Part shown: positions 47,301-53,670 of the stretch, piece by piece
Layout of the letters: the number at the start of each line of letters is the position of its first letter
Numbering within the stretch: the stretch's first letter is position 1
Assembly: GCF_007993935.1 (NCBI RefSeq)
Contig: NZ_VITY01000001.1
Location: 186,001-250,000, forward strand
DNA length: 64,000 bases
Source of the DNA: Bradyrhizobium macuxiense
GTDB lineage: Bacteria; Pseudomonadota; Alphaproteobacteria; Rhizobiales; Xanthobacteraceae
Direction of reading: 5' to 3'
The notes under the pieces: model-generated
What the model was told of the DNA's origin: nothing
The model's input: only the letters and a program-made list of their open reading frames with translations
Databases searched by the model: none
Position numbers and translations under genes: made by a program

Positions 47301-47967
47301 ATGTCGGCGGCAGGCCGGCCTCCCGCTTGGAGGCAACGCCGGTGGCGAGCGGCTTTGCGGTGTCGCCGGCGGACACGGTCACATTGCCGTCGGGCGTGAT
47401 GCGCACCGATAGTTCCGCGTCGACCAGATTGAGGCTCTCCGCCCGCAACTGGCCCATCAGCAGCGCCGTCCCAGACAACCGCACTTCGGCTTTCGGCGCG
47501 CTGGCAACCACCGCATGGTCGCGGTCGCGGACGATGATGTCGCGAATCCGCACCGCGATCCTGACCCGGCCGGCGCGCTCGATCTGGGTTCCGCCGACCT
47601 CGACCGTGTTGCCGTGGCCGATATTCTCCTCGATCGCCGCGGCCAGCCACGGCGTCGCCAAGTCGAGATTGATCGGACCTGCGCCGAGCCGCCACCACAA
47701 TGCGCCGAAGCAGGTTGCAAACAGCACGACCAGCACCACGAGGACCAATCCGATGCGACGGATCCAGCGTTCGCCATGTAGCCAGCGCTGCATGCCGGAG
47801 CAGAAATCGGTGAAACGATGCAGGTTGGTATTGGAACGCGACAGCAATTGCCGCGCACGGTTGCCCGCCGCCTCATCCTGCTCGTCCCACGCGGCGTCGT
47901 CTTCCCATTGCGAGAAGTCAGCTCCGGCGCGCGGATTTGGACCCTGCGGCGACGTGTTCCTTGCCAT
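44347..47967 (-). CDS. Large AsmA/DUF3971-family envelope protein (YhdP-like)
   Basis: From ATG 47967 this gives 1206 residues with one N-terminal membrane anchor (RIGLVLVVLVVLFATCFGALWWRL, near 70-95) and a long beta-rich periplasmic part. Residues about 470 to 1150 match DUF3971 and AsmA-like C-terminal domains. The AsmA/TamB/YhdP superfamily forms bridge-like grooves thought to carry phospholipid between the inner and outer membranes. The N-terminal 150-220 region is Pro/Ala-rich. AGAGGC precedes the start. Confidence 0.9.
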   Translation of the reverse strand: MARNTSPQGPNPRAGADFSQWEDDAAWDEQDEAAGNRARQLLSRSNTNLHRFTDFCSGMQRWLHGERWIRRIGLVLVVLVVLFATCFGALWWRLGAGPINLDLATPWLAAAIEENIGHGNTVEVGGTQIERAGRVRIAVRIRDIIVRDRDHAVVASAPKAEVRLSGTALLMGQLRAESLNLVDAELSVRITPDGNVTVSAGDTAKPLATGVASKREAGLPPTFPRPSPTAPPPVAAPPAASEPSAAAPDSAQSGLLAGLDWLDSLSMTGLDGQNLNEIGLKNGNLVVDDQQRGNKWSFENISLSLRRPSGGGVALSFGEEGAKPWSVRVLVGPQQNGVRSVDVKADKVSTRNILLAMRTKDLTYTADLPLSGEMKGELGRDGLPTYFRGKINVGAGNIIDTDTPDYPMPVDSAEMSVEWDSGRRVLLAPIKIVSGANRITLLGHLEPPNDNVTDWQAGLSGGTIVLAGADKTEPPLIFNRINIGFRFDTEKKRVLLTQADISNGEIGVAGTGSIDYSGEPRLQLGFAGTPMSASALKRMWPIVIVPEVREWVLERIDRGTLQRIDVGVNSPVHNLSRKGPPIPDDGLSVNIVASGVTVRPVDQMPAVHDADLKARVTGRTATVTINQGIADTPAGRKITLTDFTFEVPDMAPKPSPSKVKFRVDCPVPAAAEILASDRLSDLSGPPIDPNASKGNVTATINLGMPVKGELTKADTMYSVAADITGVAVDKLVMNQKLEANTLKLVASNAGFQVKGDVKINGQAASLDYRKPTDGDADVKLQATLDDASRARLGLDLGPAVSGAIPIKLSGKIGSGDNPTTKMGVEADLTQLKLDNILPGWVKTQGRAGKATFNVVPKGQSTRFEDISIDGAGVSIKGALEVDQNGDLMNANFPTYAPSEGDKTSLRADRGPDGVIKVTMRGDVFDGRGFLKSAISGRDSDPKSKTKTTDFDVDLKLGAVAGFNGEALRSVDAKISRRNGFFKAFTLSGKVGRDTPVAVDMRGRQQGREVIYLQTGDAGAFLRFIDTYSKVVGGQLTLAMEPPIPEPGPREGLINITGFSVKGETQLDRAVAGGPVSTQNGIGFDALRAEFTRQSGQLSIRNGVVKGPSIGATIEGSIDYIGNQVRMNGTFIPMYGLNNMFGQIPFFGIFLGAGSNEGLIGVTYEVVGTPSAPVLRVNPISALAPGLTRKIFEFKQYGPNDLPTTNN

Positions 47968-48276
47968 TGCCTCTCGGTGCTGACGGCGAAGCTGCTCGCC
48001 GCCATCGGGACGCCCGTCGATTCGTATCGAGCGCTCCCGTGCCGGCATCGCCGCCTATCCTCGCCTAATCATGTTACTCGCCGATGGCCCACGGAACGGA
48101 CCAAACCAACCAATCAAAAGCCAATTCAGCAAGCGGACGGGTTACGCGTCGAATTCCTTGTCACCATACTCCGTGGCCATCAAACTTGCCCAGCGGCCGA
48201 TGCGAATCCGGCCACCGCGAATAAGACCCGCAATACCCCAATGGTTGAACTTCGGAAAGCGACGAAAGGAAGGCGT
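47968..48276. other. 309-base gap upstream of the peroxiredoxin gene
   Basis: No gene or repeat is recognised between the AsmA-like gene (leftward) and the peroxiredoxin gene (rightward). The stretch from about 48080 is AT-richer than its surroundings, consistent with divergent promoters. Confidence 0.4.
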
Positions 48277-49005
48277 ATGTCCAAGAAAACGCGCAAGAAA
48301 TCCTCCAACACAACCGGAAAGCGGGTCGCAACAAAGGTTGCGCGCGCGAGAAGCGCAAGCACTGGGAAGTCCGCGGCGAAAACCCGCACAACGGTTGCGA
48401 AAAAGCCTGCGGCCAAAACAGCAAAGGCCAAGGCGTCTACGAAAAAGACCGCAGCGGGAGTTCAAGACAAAGCCTCGCACAAGGCTGCATCAAAACCGTT
48501 AAAGCTGGAGCCGGCCGTGACCGTGACCAAGTCGTCCGACGTCACACTTGCCGAAGGCGCGTCGGCACCTGGCTTCGACCTGCCGCGCGACGGCGGGGGC
48601 AGCGTTTCGCTGAAGGATTTCGCCGGCAAGAAGCTGGTGCTGTTCTTCTATCCCCGTGCCGACACCCCCGGCTGCACCAGGGAGGCGATCGACTTCACCC
48701 GGCTCAAGGGCGAGTTCACCGCTGCTGGTACCGAGGTGGTCGGCATATCGGCCGATACGGTTAAGGCGCAGGAGTCATTTCGAAACAAACACCAGCTGTC
48801 CGTGCCGCTGGTCTCCGACGGCGCCCATCAGATGTTGGAGGCGTACGGTGCCTGGGGCGAAAAATCGATGTATGGCAGGACCTTCATGGGAATTATTCGC
48901 ACCACGGTTCTGGTCGATTCCGGTGGAAAAGTCGCCCGCATCTGGCGCCACGTGAAGGTCGACGGCCATGCCGAAGCGGTATTGGAGGCCGCCCGCGCGC
49001 TCTGA
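48277..49005 (+). CDS. bcp: Peroxiredoxin (Bcp-type) with histone-H1-like N-terminus
   Basis: The 242-residue protein has two parts. Residues 1-75 are a Lys/Ala/Thr/Ser-rich basic tail (KKTRKKSSNTTGKRVATK, KKPAAKTAKAKASTKK) like histone H1. Residues 90-242 form a BCP-type peroxiredoxin with peroxidatic Cys133 in ADTPGCTREA. The usual second Cys five residues later is Ile138, so it is probably a 1-Cys enzyme. ATG 48277 follows AAAGGAAGG. The tail may place the enzyme on DNA, which is an inference. Confidence 0.9.
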   Translation: MSKKTRKKSSNTTGKRVATKVARARSASTGKSAAKTRTTVAKKPAAKTAKAKASTKKTAAGVQDKASHKAASKPLKLEPAVTVTKSSDVTLAEGASAPGFDLPRDGGGSVSLKDFAGKKLVLFFYPRADTPGCTREAIDFTRLKGEFTAAGTEVVGISADTVKAQESFRNKHQLSVPLVSDGAHQMLEAYGAWGEKSMYGRTFMGIIRTTVLVDSGGKVARIWRHVKVDGHAEAVLEAARAL

Positions 49006-49105
49006 CCGGAGGGGTTCCGTTTCCTGAAAATTAACCATGGCGGGCTCAAATCGGCCCCGCAGATTAGCCGTACGGAGCTTGGTCCGACCGGCCGCGGGAG
49101 TACCG

Positions 49106-50470
49106 ATGTCGAGCCGGTCCGGTCATCACCACGAACACCAGAAACACCATCATCCCCAGGACCATGGCCGGGCACCGGCGCGCCGTCCGGCCGCCCATCA
49201 CGCCGCACCGGCGGCTGCGGTGGCGGCCTCCGGCGAGGGCTATACGCTGGTTCATGCCGGCAAGCAGGTCCGGTTCGGGCCGGTCGTGTTCTGGATCGCG
49301 GTCGGCACCGTGGTTCTGCTCGGCATGTGGTCGGCGGCGACCGCGACCTATTTTGCGTTCCGCGACGACGTCCTGACCCGCCTGATCGCGCGCCAGGCCG
49401 AGATGCAATACGCCTATGAGGATCGCATCTCCGAGCTGCGCGCCAAGGTCGACCGCACCACCAGCCGCCAGTTGCTCGACCAGGAGCAGTTCGACCAGAA
49501 GCTCGACCAGATCATGAAGCGGCAGTCGACGCTGGAATCGCGCGCCACCGCGCTCGGCGCGATGCCCGATGCCACCTCGACCGGATCGATCAGGCCGCAG
49601 GGCCGCGCCGAGGCGGCGCCGTCCTCCGGCACGCCAAAGCCCTCCCCGATCAGCGACACCGTGATCTTCGTGGCGCCGCCGGACCGCGAGGCGCGGCTGG
49701 AATCGCGCGCACCGCTGATCGCCAAGGCGCAGCCGAACCAGTTCGCCAAGGCCCAGGGCGTCGACAATGTCCTGGTCCGTCTGCAGACCTCGCTCGATCA
49801 GGTCGAGCGCCGCCAGGTCGCCGCGCTCTCCTCGGTCGAGGACGGCATCGAATCGCGGGTGCGCCGGATGCGCGGCGTGATAAGCGATCTCGGCCTCAAC
49901 ATGTCGCAGCTCGAAGCAGCCGTGCCGCGCTCCGGCATGGGCGGCCCGTTCGTGCCGGTGAAGCTCGCGCCCGACGCCGGCGCGTTCGAGCGCCAGCTCT
50001 ATCGCATCAACATCAACCGCGCGCAGATGCAGCGCCTGAACCAGACGCTGGCGCTGGTGCCCTACCGCAAGCCCGTCGTCGGCGAGGTCGAATTCACCAG
50101 CGGCTTCGGCGTTCGCAGCGATCCTTTCCTCGGCCGGCCGGCGATGCACACCGGCCTCGACTTCCGCGCCGCGCAGGGCGATCCGGTGCGCGTCACCGCC
50201 AACGGCAAGGTGGTGTCGGCGGGCTGGGCCGGCGGCTATGGCCGCATGGTCGAGGTCGATCACGGCAACGGCCTCTCGACCCGCTACGGTCATCTCTCGG
50301 AGATCGGCGTCAAGGTCGGCGAATACGTCAAGATCGGCCAGGTGATCGGCGCCGTCGGTTCGACCGGCCGTTCCACGGGTCCGCATCTGCACTATGAGAC
50401 CCGCATCGACGGCGAAGCGGTCGATCCGCAGAAATTCCTCCGCGCCGGCGTCCGCCTCAGCGCAGGCTAA
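49106..50470 (+). CDS. M23-family (LytM) endopeptidase
   Basis: The 454-residue inner-membrane protein has a His-rich cytosolic start (HHHEHQKHHHPQDH), one membrane segment (about 58-84), a coiled-coil stretch near 95-140, and a C-terminal LytM domain. The domain's zinc ligands are visible: His and Asp in MHTGLDFRA and the HLH in GPHLHYETR. Such proteins cut peptidoglycan cross-links or activate amidases. ATG 49106 follows GGGAG. Length and layout resemble alphaproteobacterial DipM/MepM-like proteins. Confidence 0.9.
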   Translation: MSSRSGHHHEHQKHHHPQDHGRAPARRPAAHHAAPAAAVAASGEGYTLVHAGKQVRFGPVVFWIAVGTVVLLGMWSAATATYFAFRDDVLTRLIARQAEMQYAYEDRISELRAKVDRTTSRQLLDQEQFDQKLDQIMKRQSTLESRATALGAMPDATSTGSIRPQGRAEAAPSSGTPKPSPISDTVIFVAPPDREARLESRAPLIAKAQPNQFAKAQGVDNVLVRLQTSLDQVERRQVAALSSVEDGIESRVRRMRGVISDLGLNMSQLEAAVPRSGMGGPFVPVKLAPDAGAFERQLYRININRAQMQRLNQTLALVPYRKPVVGEVEFTSGFGVRSDPFLGRPAMHTGLDFRAAQGDPVRVTANGKVVSAGWAGGYGRMVEVDHGNGLSTRYGHLSEIGVKVGEYVKIGQVIGAVGSTGRSTGPHLHYETRIDGEAVDPQKFLRAGVRLSAG

Positions 50471-50497
50471 AGTTTCCAATCACACCTTATGTCTCTG

Positions 50498-50530
50498 AAA
50501 CCGGCGCGGGCCAAACTTGCGCCGGTTTTG
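50498..50530. terminator. Bidirectional terminator
   Basis: AAACCGGCGC (50498-50507) and GCGCCGGTTT (50519-50528) form a stem with an 11-base loop, followed on the plus strand by TGCTTTG. It lies between the convergent M23 and DUF5666 genes. Confidence 0.8.
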
Positions 50531-50540
50531 CTTTGCCGGA

Positions 50541-51794
50541 TCAGCGGCGACCGCCGCCGCCCATGCCGCCACCTGGCCCGCCGCCACCGAATCCGCCCCC
50601 GCCGAATCCGCCGCCGGGCCCGAATGGGCCGCCACCGCCACCCGGACCAAGCGGTCCGCCGGGCGAGCCGAAGCCGCCGGGGCCAGGACCCGTCGTTCCA
50701 CCACTCAGCGGATCAGGCGCAGGACCGCCGCCACCGGGCGGCAGTCCGCCGGACGGACCGGACGGCCCTCCTCCGGGCCCGCCACCCGAGCCTCCGCCGG
50801 GCCCACCCCGTCCGCCGGGTCCGGATCCGCCTCCCGGCCCGGGGCCGCCCCCTGAGCCGCGGCCCGGCGTGCCGGGGCTCCTCACCGACGAGCCCGGAAA
50901 TTTGGCAACCGATTGCACCGATTCGACCCGCAGCTCGCGGGTGCCCGTCAGCTGCGCGTTGACGACCACGCGCGTATCGGCCGCCGGCGAAAACCGCGAA
51001 TGGTCGCGCGCGACAAAGCCCGAGCCGAGCTGCAGGTCATTGCCGACCCGCCGCACGTAGGCCTCGATCAACAGCCGCTTCGCGCCGGCAAGATCAGAAA
51101 AGTCGTCGGCGCGGCTGCGCGAGACCTGCATCACGCCCTGCGCGACATGGCCTTCGGCCTGCACGCGCTGACCAGCCAGCGCCGCGTCGACGCCGCTGAG
51201 CTTGAGTTCGCCGATCCTTAGAGTTCCGGCGCGGTCGCGCTCGAGCGGCCCGGCGACGCGCATCGCGGCGTCATGGCGCTCCTGCACGAGACTCGCGACG
51301 ACGACGCCGTCGGTGCGGCGCAGCCCGAACACCGCGACATGCGCGCCGACCTTCAGCCAGCTCTCGCGGCCGCTCCAGGCGACCTTCTGGCCGAGCACCG
51401 TCAGCTCGCCCGATTTCATCTGCTCGACCGGCCCGGTCACTTCGCTCGCCACGTCGATGCGTTTGGTCGACAGCGTGCCGCCGGCATCGCGCTCCGCCAC
51501 CACGCGGGCAAGCTGTCCGATCCGCAGCGCCTTGGCGCTCGCCACCTCGCCGTCGATCCGGACCGGCACGTCGGCGGCATAGGCGACGCGCTCACCATTG
51601 ACATAGATCGAGCCGAATCGCTGGATCACGCCGACGATGCCGGTACCGCCGATGCCCTGGTCGGAGCCGGTGATTCCGGTGCCGCCGATGCCCTGATCGT
51701 TGCCGCGCTTTCTGACCTGCGCGCCCGCGAGCGACGTTCCGGCGAGCCAGAATGCGGCGAGCAGCGCGCGGCGCGAGATGATTGGGCCGCTCAT
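50541..51794 (-). CDS. DUF5666 domain protein with Gly/Pro-rich C-terminus
   Basis: The 417-residue exported protein begins with a Tat-like signal (SRRALLAAFWLAG) and repeats DQGIGGTGI twice near residues 30-60. Residues 60-290 are tandem DUF5666 beta-barrel units (VNGERVAYAADVPVRIDG, LTVLGQKVAWS). Residues 300-417 are almost entirely Gly, Pro and Ser. I know no function. The gene starts with a 4-base overlap with DUF6502, so the two are cotranscribed. The length and Gly-rich tail suggest a surface-exposed structural role, as inference. Confidence 0.75.
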   Translation of the reverse strand: MSGPIISRRALLAAFWLAGTSLAGAQVRKRGNDQGIGGTGITGSDQGIGGTGIVGVIQRFGSIYVNGERVAYAADVPVRIDGEVASAKALRIGQLARVVAERDAGGTLSTKRIDVASEVTGPVEQMKSGELTVLGQKVAWSGRESWLKVGAHVAVFGLRRTDGVVVASLVQERHDAAMRVAGPLERDRAGTLRIGELKLSGVDAALAGQRVQAEGHVAQGVMQVSRSRADDFSDLAGAKRLLIEAYVRRVGNDLQLGSGFVARDHSRFSPAADTRVVVNAQLTGTRELRVESVQSVAKFPGSSVRSPGTPGRGSGGGPGPGGGSGPGGRGGPGGGSGGGPGGGPSGPSGGLPPGGGGPAPDPLSGGTTGPGPGGFGSPGGPLGPGGGGGPFGPGGGFGGGGFGGGGPGGGMGGGGRR

Positions 51795-52666
51795 GTCCCG
51801 CCGCCTTCGTCTGAATCGTCATCGACCGGGCCGTCCGGGCCTTCGCGATAAATGTAGATGCCGAAATTCCAGCGATAGTCGCCGCCCTTGTCTTTTGCGA
51901 GCGCGCGGTTGGCCTCGCGGTTGGCGACCTTCAACGCCTCCATTGCCAATTCGCGCGAGCGGCCCTCGAGCCGTTTGGCCAGCTTGGCCGACAGCCCGTC
52001 GTAATGCACCGCGCGTTCGAGGAAACGCGGCGTTGCCGACGACACGTTCTGCTCGGCGGCCGCGACATGGTCGTGCAGATTGCGGCCGAGATAGTGCCAT
52101 TTACGGTCGTCGTCGCCATGCGGCACGAAGGCCTCCTCGACCAGCATGATCTCGTCGCGGTCATTGATGGTGACGAGCTTGCGGTCGAGCCATTCGTCCA
52201 GCACGGCGCGCGGCCGCACGTCCTTGGTGATCGATTCGACCAGCGTCTCGAACGACGGCGCGTCGCCGTCGGCGGTGCGCGGCAATGGCAGCGGATCGCC
52301 TTTCGCATCGGTGAATTCGGGCGCGGCCAGCCAGCGCGCGATGATCGCGCTGGTGCGCGACAGCGTCGCCGGCACCGCGTTGACCGGCGCGCCCGCGCCG
52401 CGCAGCCGCGCCACCTCCTTGCGGTGGATGCCCGTCAGCAGGCTGACGCGGCTGTCGGTCTGCTCCTTGCCCTCGAGCGCGAAGTCGTGCTCGGCGACGT
52501 TGACATAGAGCTCGCGCAGCAGCTGGGTCAGCGCCGGGAATGTCATGCCGCCGCGGATGCAAAGCCGCACCAGCGGGCGCAGCATCCGCGCCAGAGGCGC
52601 GTGCAGCTTCGCTGCGGCGATCGGCGCGGACGATCCCGGCTTCGACTTCGGGGCCTTGGCATTCAT
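51791..52666 (-). CDS. DUF6502 family protein
   Basis: The 291-residue protein belongs to the uncharacterised DUF6502 family. Its N-terminal third (TFPALTQLLRELYVNVAEHDF, then TDSRVSLLTGIHRKEVARLRG) reads like a winged helix-turn-helix, and the rest is helical. ATG 52666 is used; a TTG two codons earlier would add Met-Gly. A DNA-binding role is only an inference. It is cotranscribed with the DUF5666 gene, and its start lies 25 bases from a palindromic operator. Confidence 0.7.
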   Translation of the reverse strand: MNAKAPKSKPGSSAPIAAAKLHAPLARMLRPLVRLCIRGGMTFPALTQLLRELYVNVAEHDFALEGKEQTDSRVSLLTGIHRKEVARLRGAGAPVNAVPATLSRTSAIIARWLAAPEFTDAKGDPLPLPRTADGDAPSFETLVESITKDVRPRAVLDEWLDRKLVTINDRDEIMLVEEAFVPHGDDDRKWHYLGRNLHDHVAAAEQNVSSATPRFLERAVHYDGLSAKLAKRLEGRSRELAMEALKVANREANRALAKDKGGDYRWNFGIYIYREGPDGPVDDDSDEGGGT

Positions 52667-52690
52667 GCCCAACTTTTAGCCGTCCCCGGC

Positions 52691-52707
52691 GTGGGACACA
52701 ATCCCAC
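52691..52707. promoter_or_regulatory. Operator O1, upstream copy
   Basis: GTGGGACACAATCCCAC is a 17-base palindrome (GTGGGA-N5-TCCCAC). It lies upstream of the -35 hexamer of promoter P1 and 25 bases from the DUF6502 start. The same site recurs at 53359. Confidence 0.8.
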
Positions 52708-52712
52708 CTCAC

Positions 52713-52741
52713 TTGACGTGTGACATTTTCCCACTTATGGG
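52713..52741 (+). promoter_or_regulatory. Promoter P1 with overlapping operator O2
   Basis: TTGACG (52713-52718), a 17-base spacer and TATGGG (52736-52741) resemble a sigma70 promoter for the 144-residue protein gene. The spacer holds GTGTGACATTTTCCCAC (52718-52734), a GTG(T/G)GA-N5-TCCCAC palindrome with one mismatch. A regulator bound here would sit between -35 and -10. Confidence 0.7.
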
Positions 52742-52813
52742 AAACAAAGTCACCTCCGGACACACCGCGCGCCGCCACGGTGACCTGGCACTGCCGCCAA
52801 CACGGACCGCTCC

Positions 52814-53248
52814 ATGACGTCAACCCGATTCGACCTTGCGATCGCGGAAGCCTGCCGGATCGCCCAGGTTCCCTACGAGGAGTTCGTGTCGACGGTGATG
52901 GCGGGCGGCTATCCCTGTCTGCCGGGCGTGGTGCCCGGAACGCCGCGCCGATTCGACGAAACCGACCTGCTGGCGTTGTACATTTATGGCCGCCTGCTCG
53001 CGTTCGGCTTCGGCGGCCTGCGCGCCGGCGAATATGCCAGCCGCGTGCATGCCGGCCTCACCGCCGAGCCCCGCGCGAATTCGATCTCGATCGCGCTGAC
53101 GTCGGATGGCGGCAAGCGTGTCGTCATCGAGCATGATTTGCAGCGGCCGGCAGCCGCGATGCTGCCCGAGCGAATCCATTTCGACATCCCCGCCATCAGG
53201 CGCCAGTTGCAGCAGCCGACCGAACGCAGCACCGCCGAGCCGGCCTGA
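52814..53248 (+). CDS. 144-residue protein, possibly a MerR-like DNA-binding regulator
   Basis: I do not recognise this family with certainty. Residues 45-80 (RRFDETDLLALYIYGRLLAFGFGGLRAGEYASRV) run like the second half of a MerR helix-turn-helix, R-x-[FY]-x3-D-[LI]-x2-L-x3-I-x2-L-x2-[LF]-G-[FM]-x5-[EI]. Residues 85-130 look like a small beta domain. It has its own promoter and operator pair, repeated downstream before the polysaccharide operon. I infer a local autoregulator; the alternative is an unrelated small enzyme. Confidence 0.6.
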   Translation: MTSTRFDLAIAEACRIAQVPYEEFVSTVMAGGYPCLPGVVPGTPRRFDETDLLALYIYGRLLAFGFGGLRAGEYASRVHAGLTAEPRANSISIALTSDGGKRVVIEHDLQRPAAAMLPERIHFDIPAIRRQLQQPTERSTAEPA

Positions 53249-53358
53249 CGCTCCGCTGGAAACTCCCGCCTTCGGCGATCGCCCGCGCCGTCGCGGGGCG
53301 ATCGCGCCGTCATGCGTTCCGATCCTTCCTCCCTCAAAAAAGTTGTCCACTGCCTTAC

Positions 53359-53375
53359 GTGGGACATAATCCCAC
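53359..53375. promoter_or_regulatory. Operator O1, downstream copy
   Basis: GTGGGACATAATCCCAC repeats the site at 52691 with one base changed in the centre. It lies upstream of promoter P2. Confidence 0.8.
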
Positions 53376-53392
53376 ATTTTAGTCCGACGCCA

Positions 53393-53421
53393 TTGACGTG
53401 TGAAATTTTCCCACGTATCCA
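53393..53421 (+). promoter_or_regulatory. Promoter P2 with overlapping operator O2
   Basis: TTGACG (53393-53398), a 17-base spacer and TATCCA (53416-53421) form a sigma70-like promoter about 30 bases before the 73-residue gene. The spacer holds GTGTGAAATTTTCCCAC (53398-53414), the same site as at 52718. The distance between O1 and O2 centres is 39 bases here and 27 at the first copy. Confidence 0.7.
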
Positions 53422-53448
53422 GAATCCATTCAGCAGGGAATCCGACCA

Positions 53449-53670
53449 ATGTCTCTTCGTTCGGCCCGCGACCCCGAATCCGGTCGGTTCGCCGCCATCA
53501 CCCTCCGCTTCACGCCGCAGGCGCCGTTCTGCTTCACGCCGCGGGCATTCTCGTTCACGCCGCGGGCGGCTTGCGGCCCGATCGAGCCGGTGTTTCCGGC
53601 GCTGCTGCGCTCGGCGGTGTTCTTCGCCGCGCAGGCGCTGCCGTTCGTCGTCGCCCTGTACGCAGCATGA
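53449..53670 (+). CDS. 73-residue peptide with FTP repeats, unknown function
   Basis: This short protein starts at ATG 53449 after AGGGA and ends with a hydrophobic segment (PALLRSAVFFAAQALPFVVAL) that could be a membrane helix. Its middle has three in-frame copies of FTPxA (QAPFC, RAFS and RAAC follow). Its TGA overlaps the ATG of the glycosyltransferase-permease gene (ATGA), which supports real, coupled translation. I recognise no family. It may be a leader for translation of the fusion or a small membrane partner of it. Confidence 0.55.
   Translation: MSLRSARDPESGRFAAITLRFTPQAPFCFTPRAFSFTPRAACGPIEPVFPALLRSAVFFAAQALPFVVALYAA

Noticed and set aside
44242..47412. A 1056-codon plus-strand frame opposite the AsmA-like gene
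   Set aside because: It is a shadow of the GC-rich minus-strand gene. Its translation is rich in Arg/Asp/His with no domain or signal, and it runs beyond natural borders.
48301..48501. Lys/Ala-rich tract as a separate histone-like gene
   Set aside because: It is in frame and continuous with the peroxiredoxin, with no stop between them and one ribosome binding site at the start of the tract.
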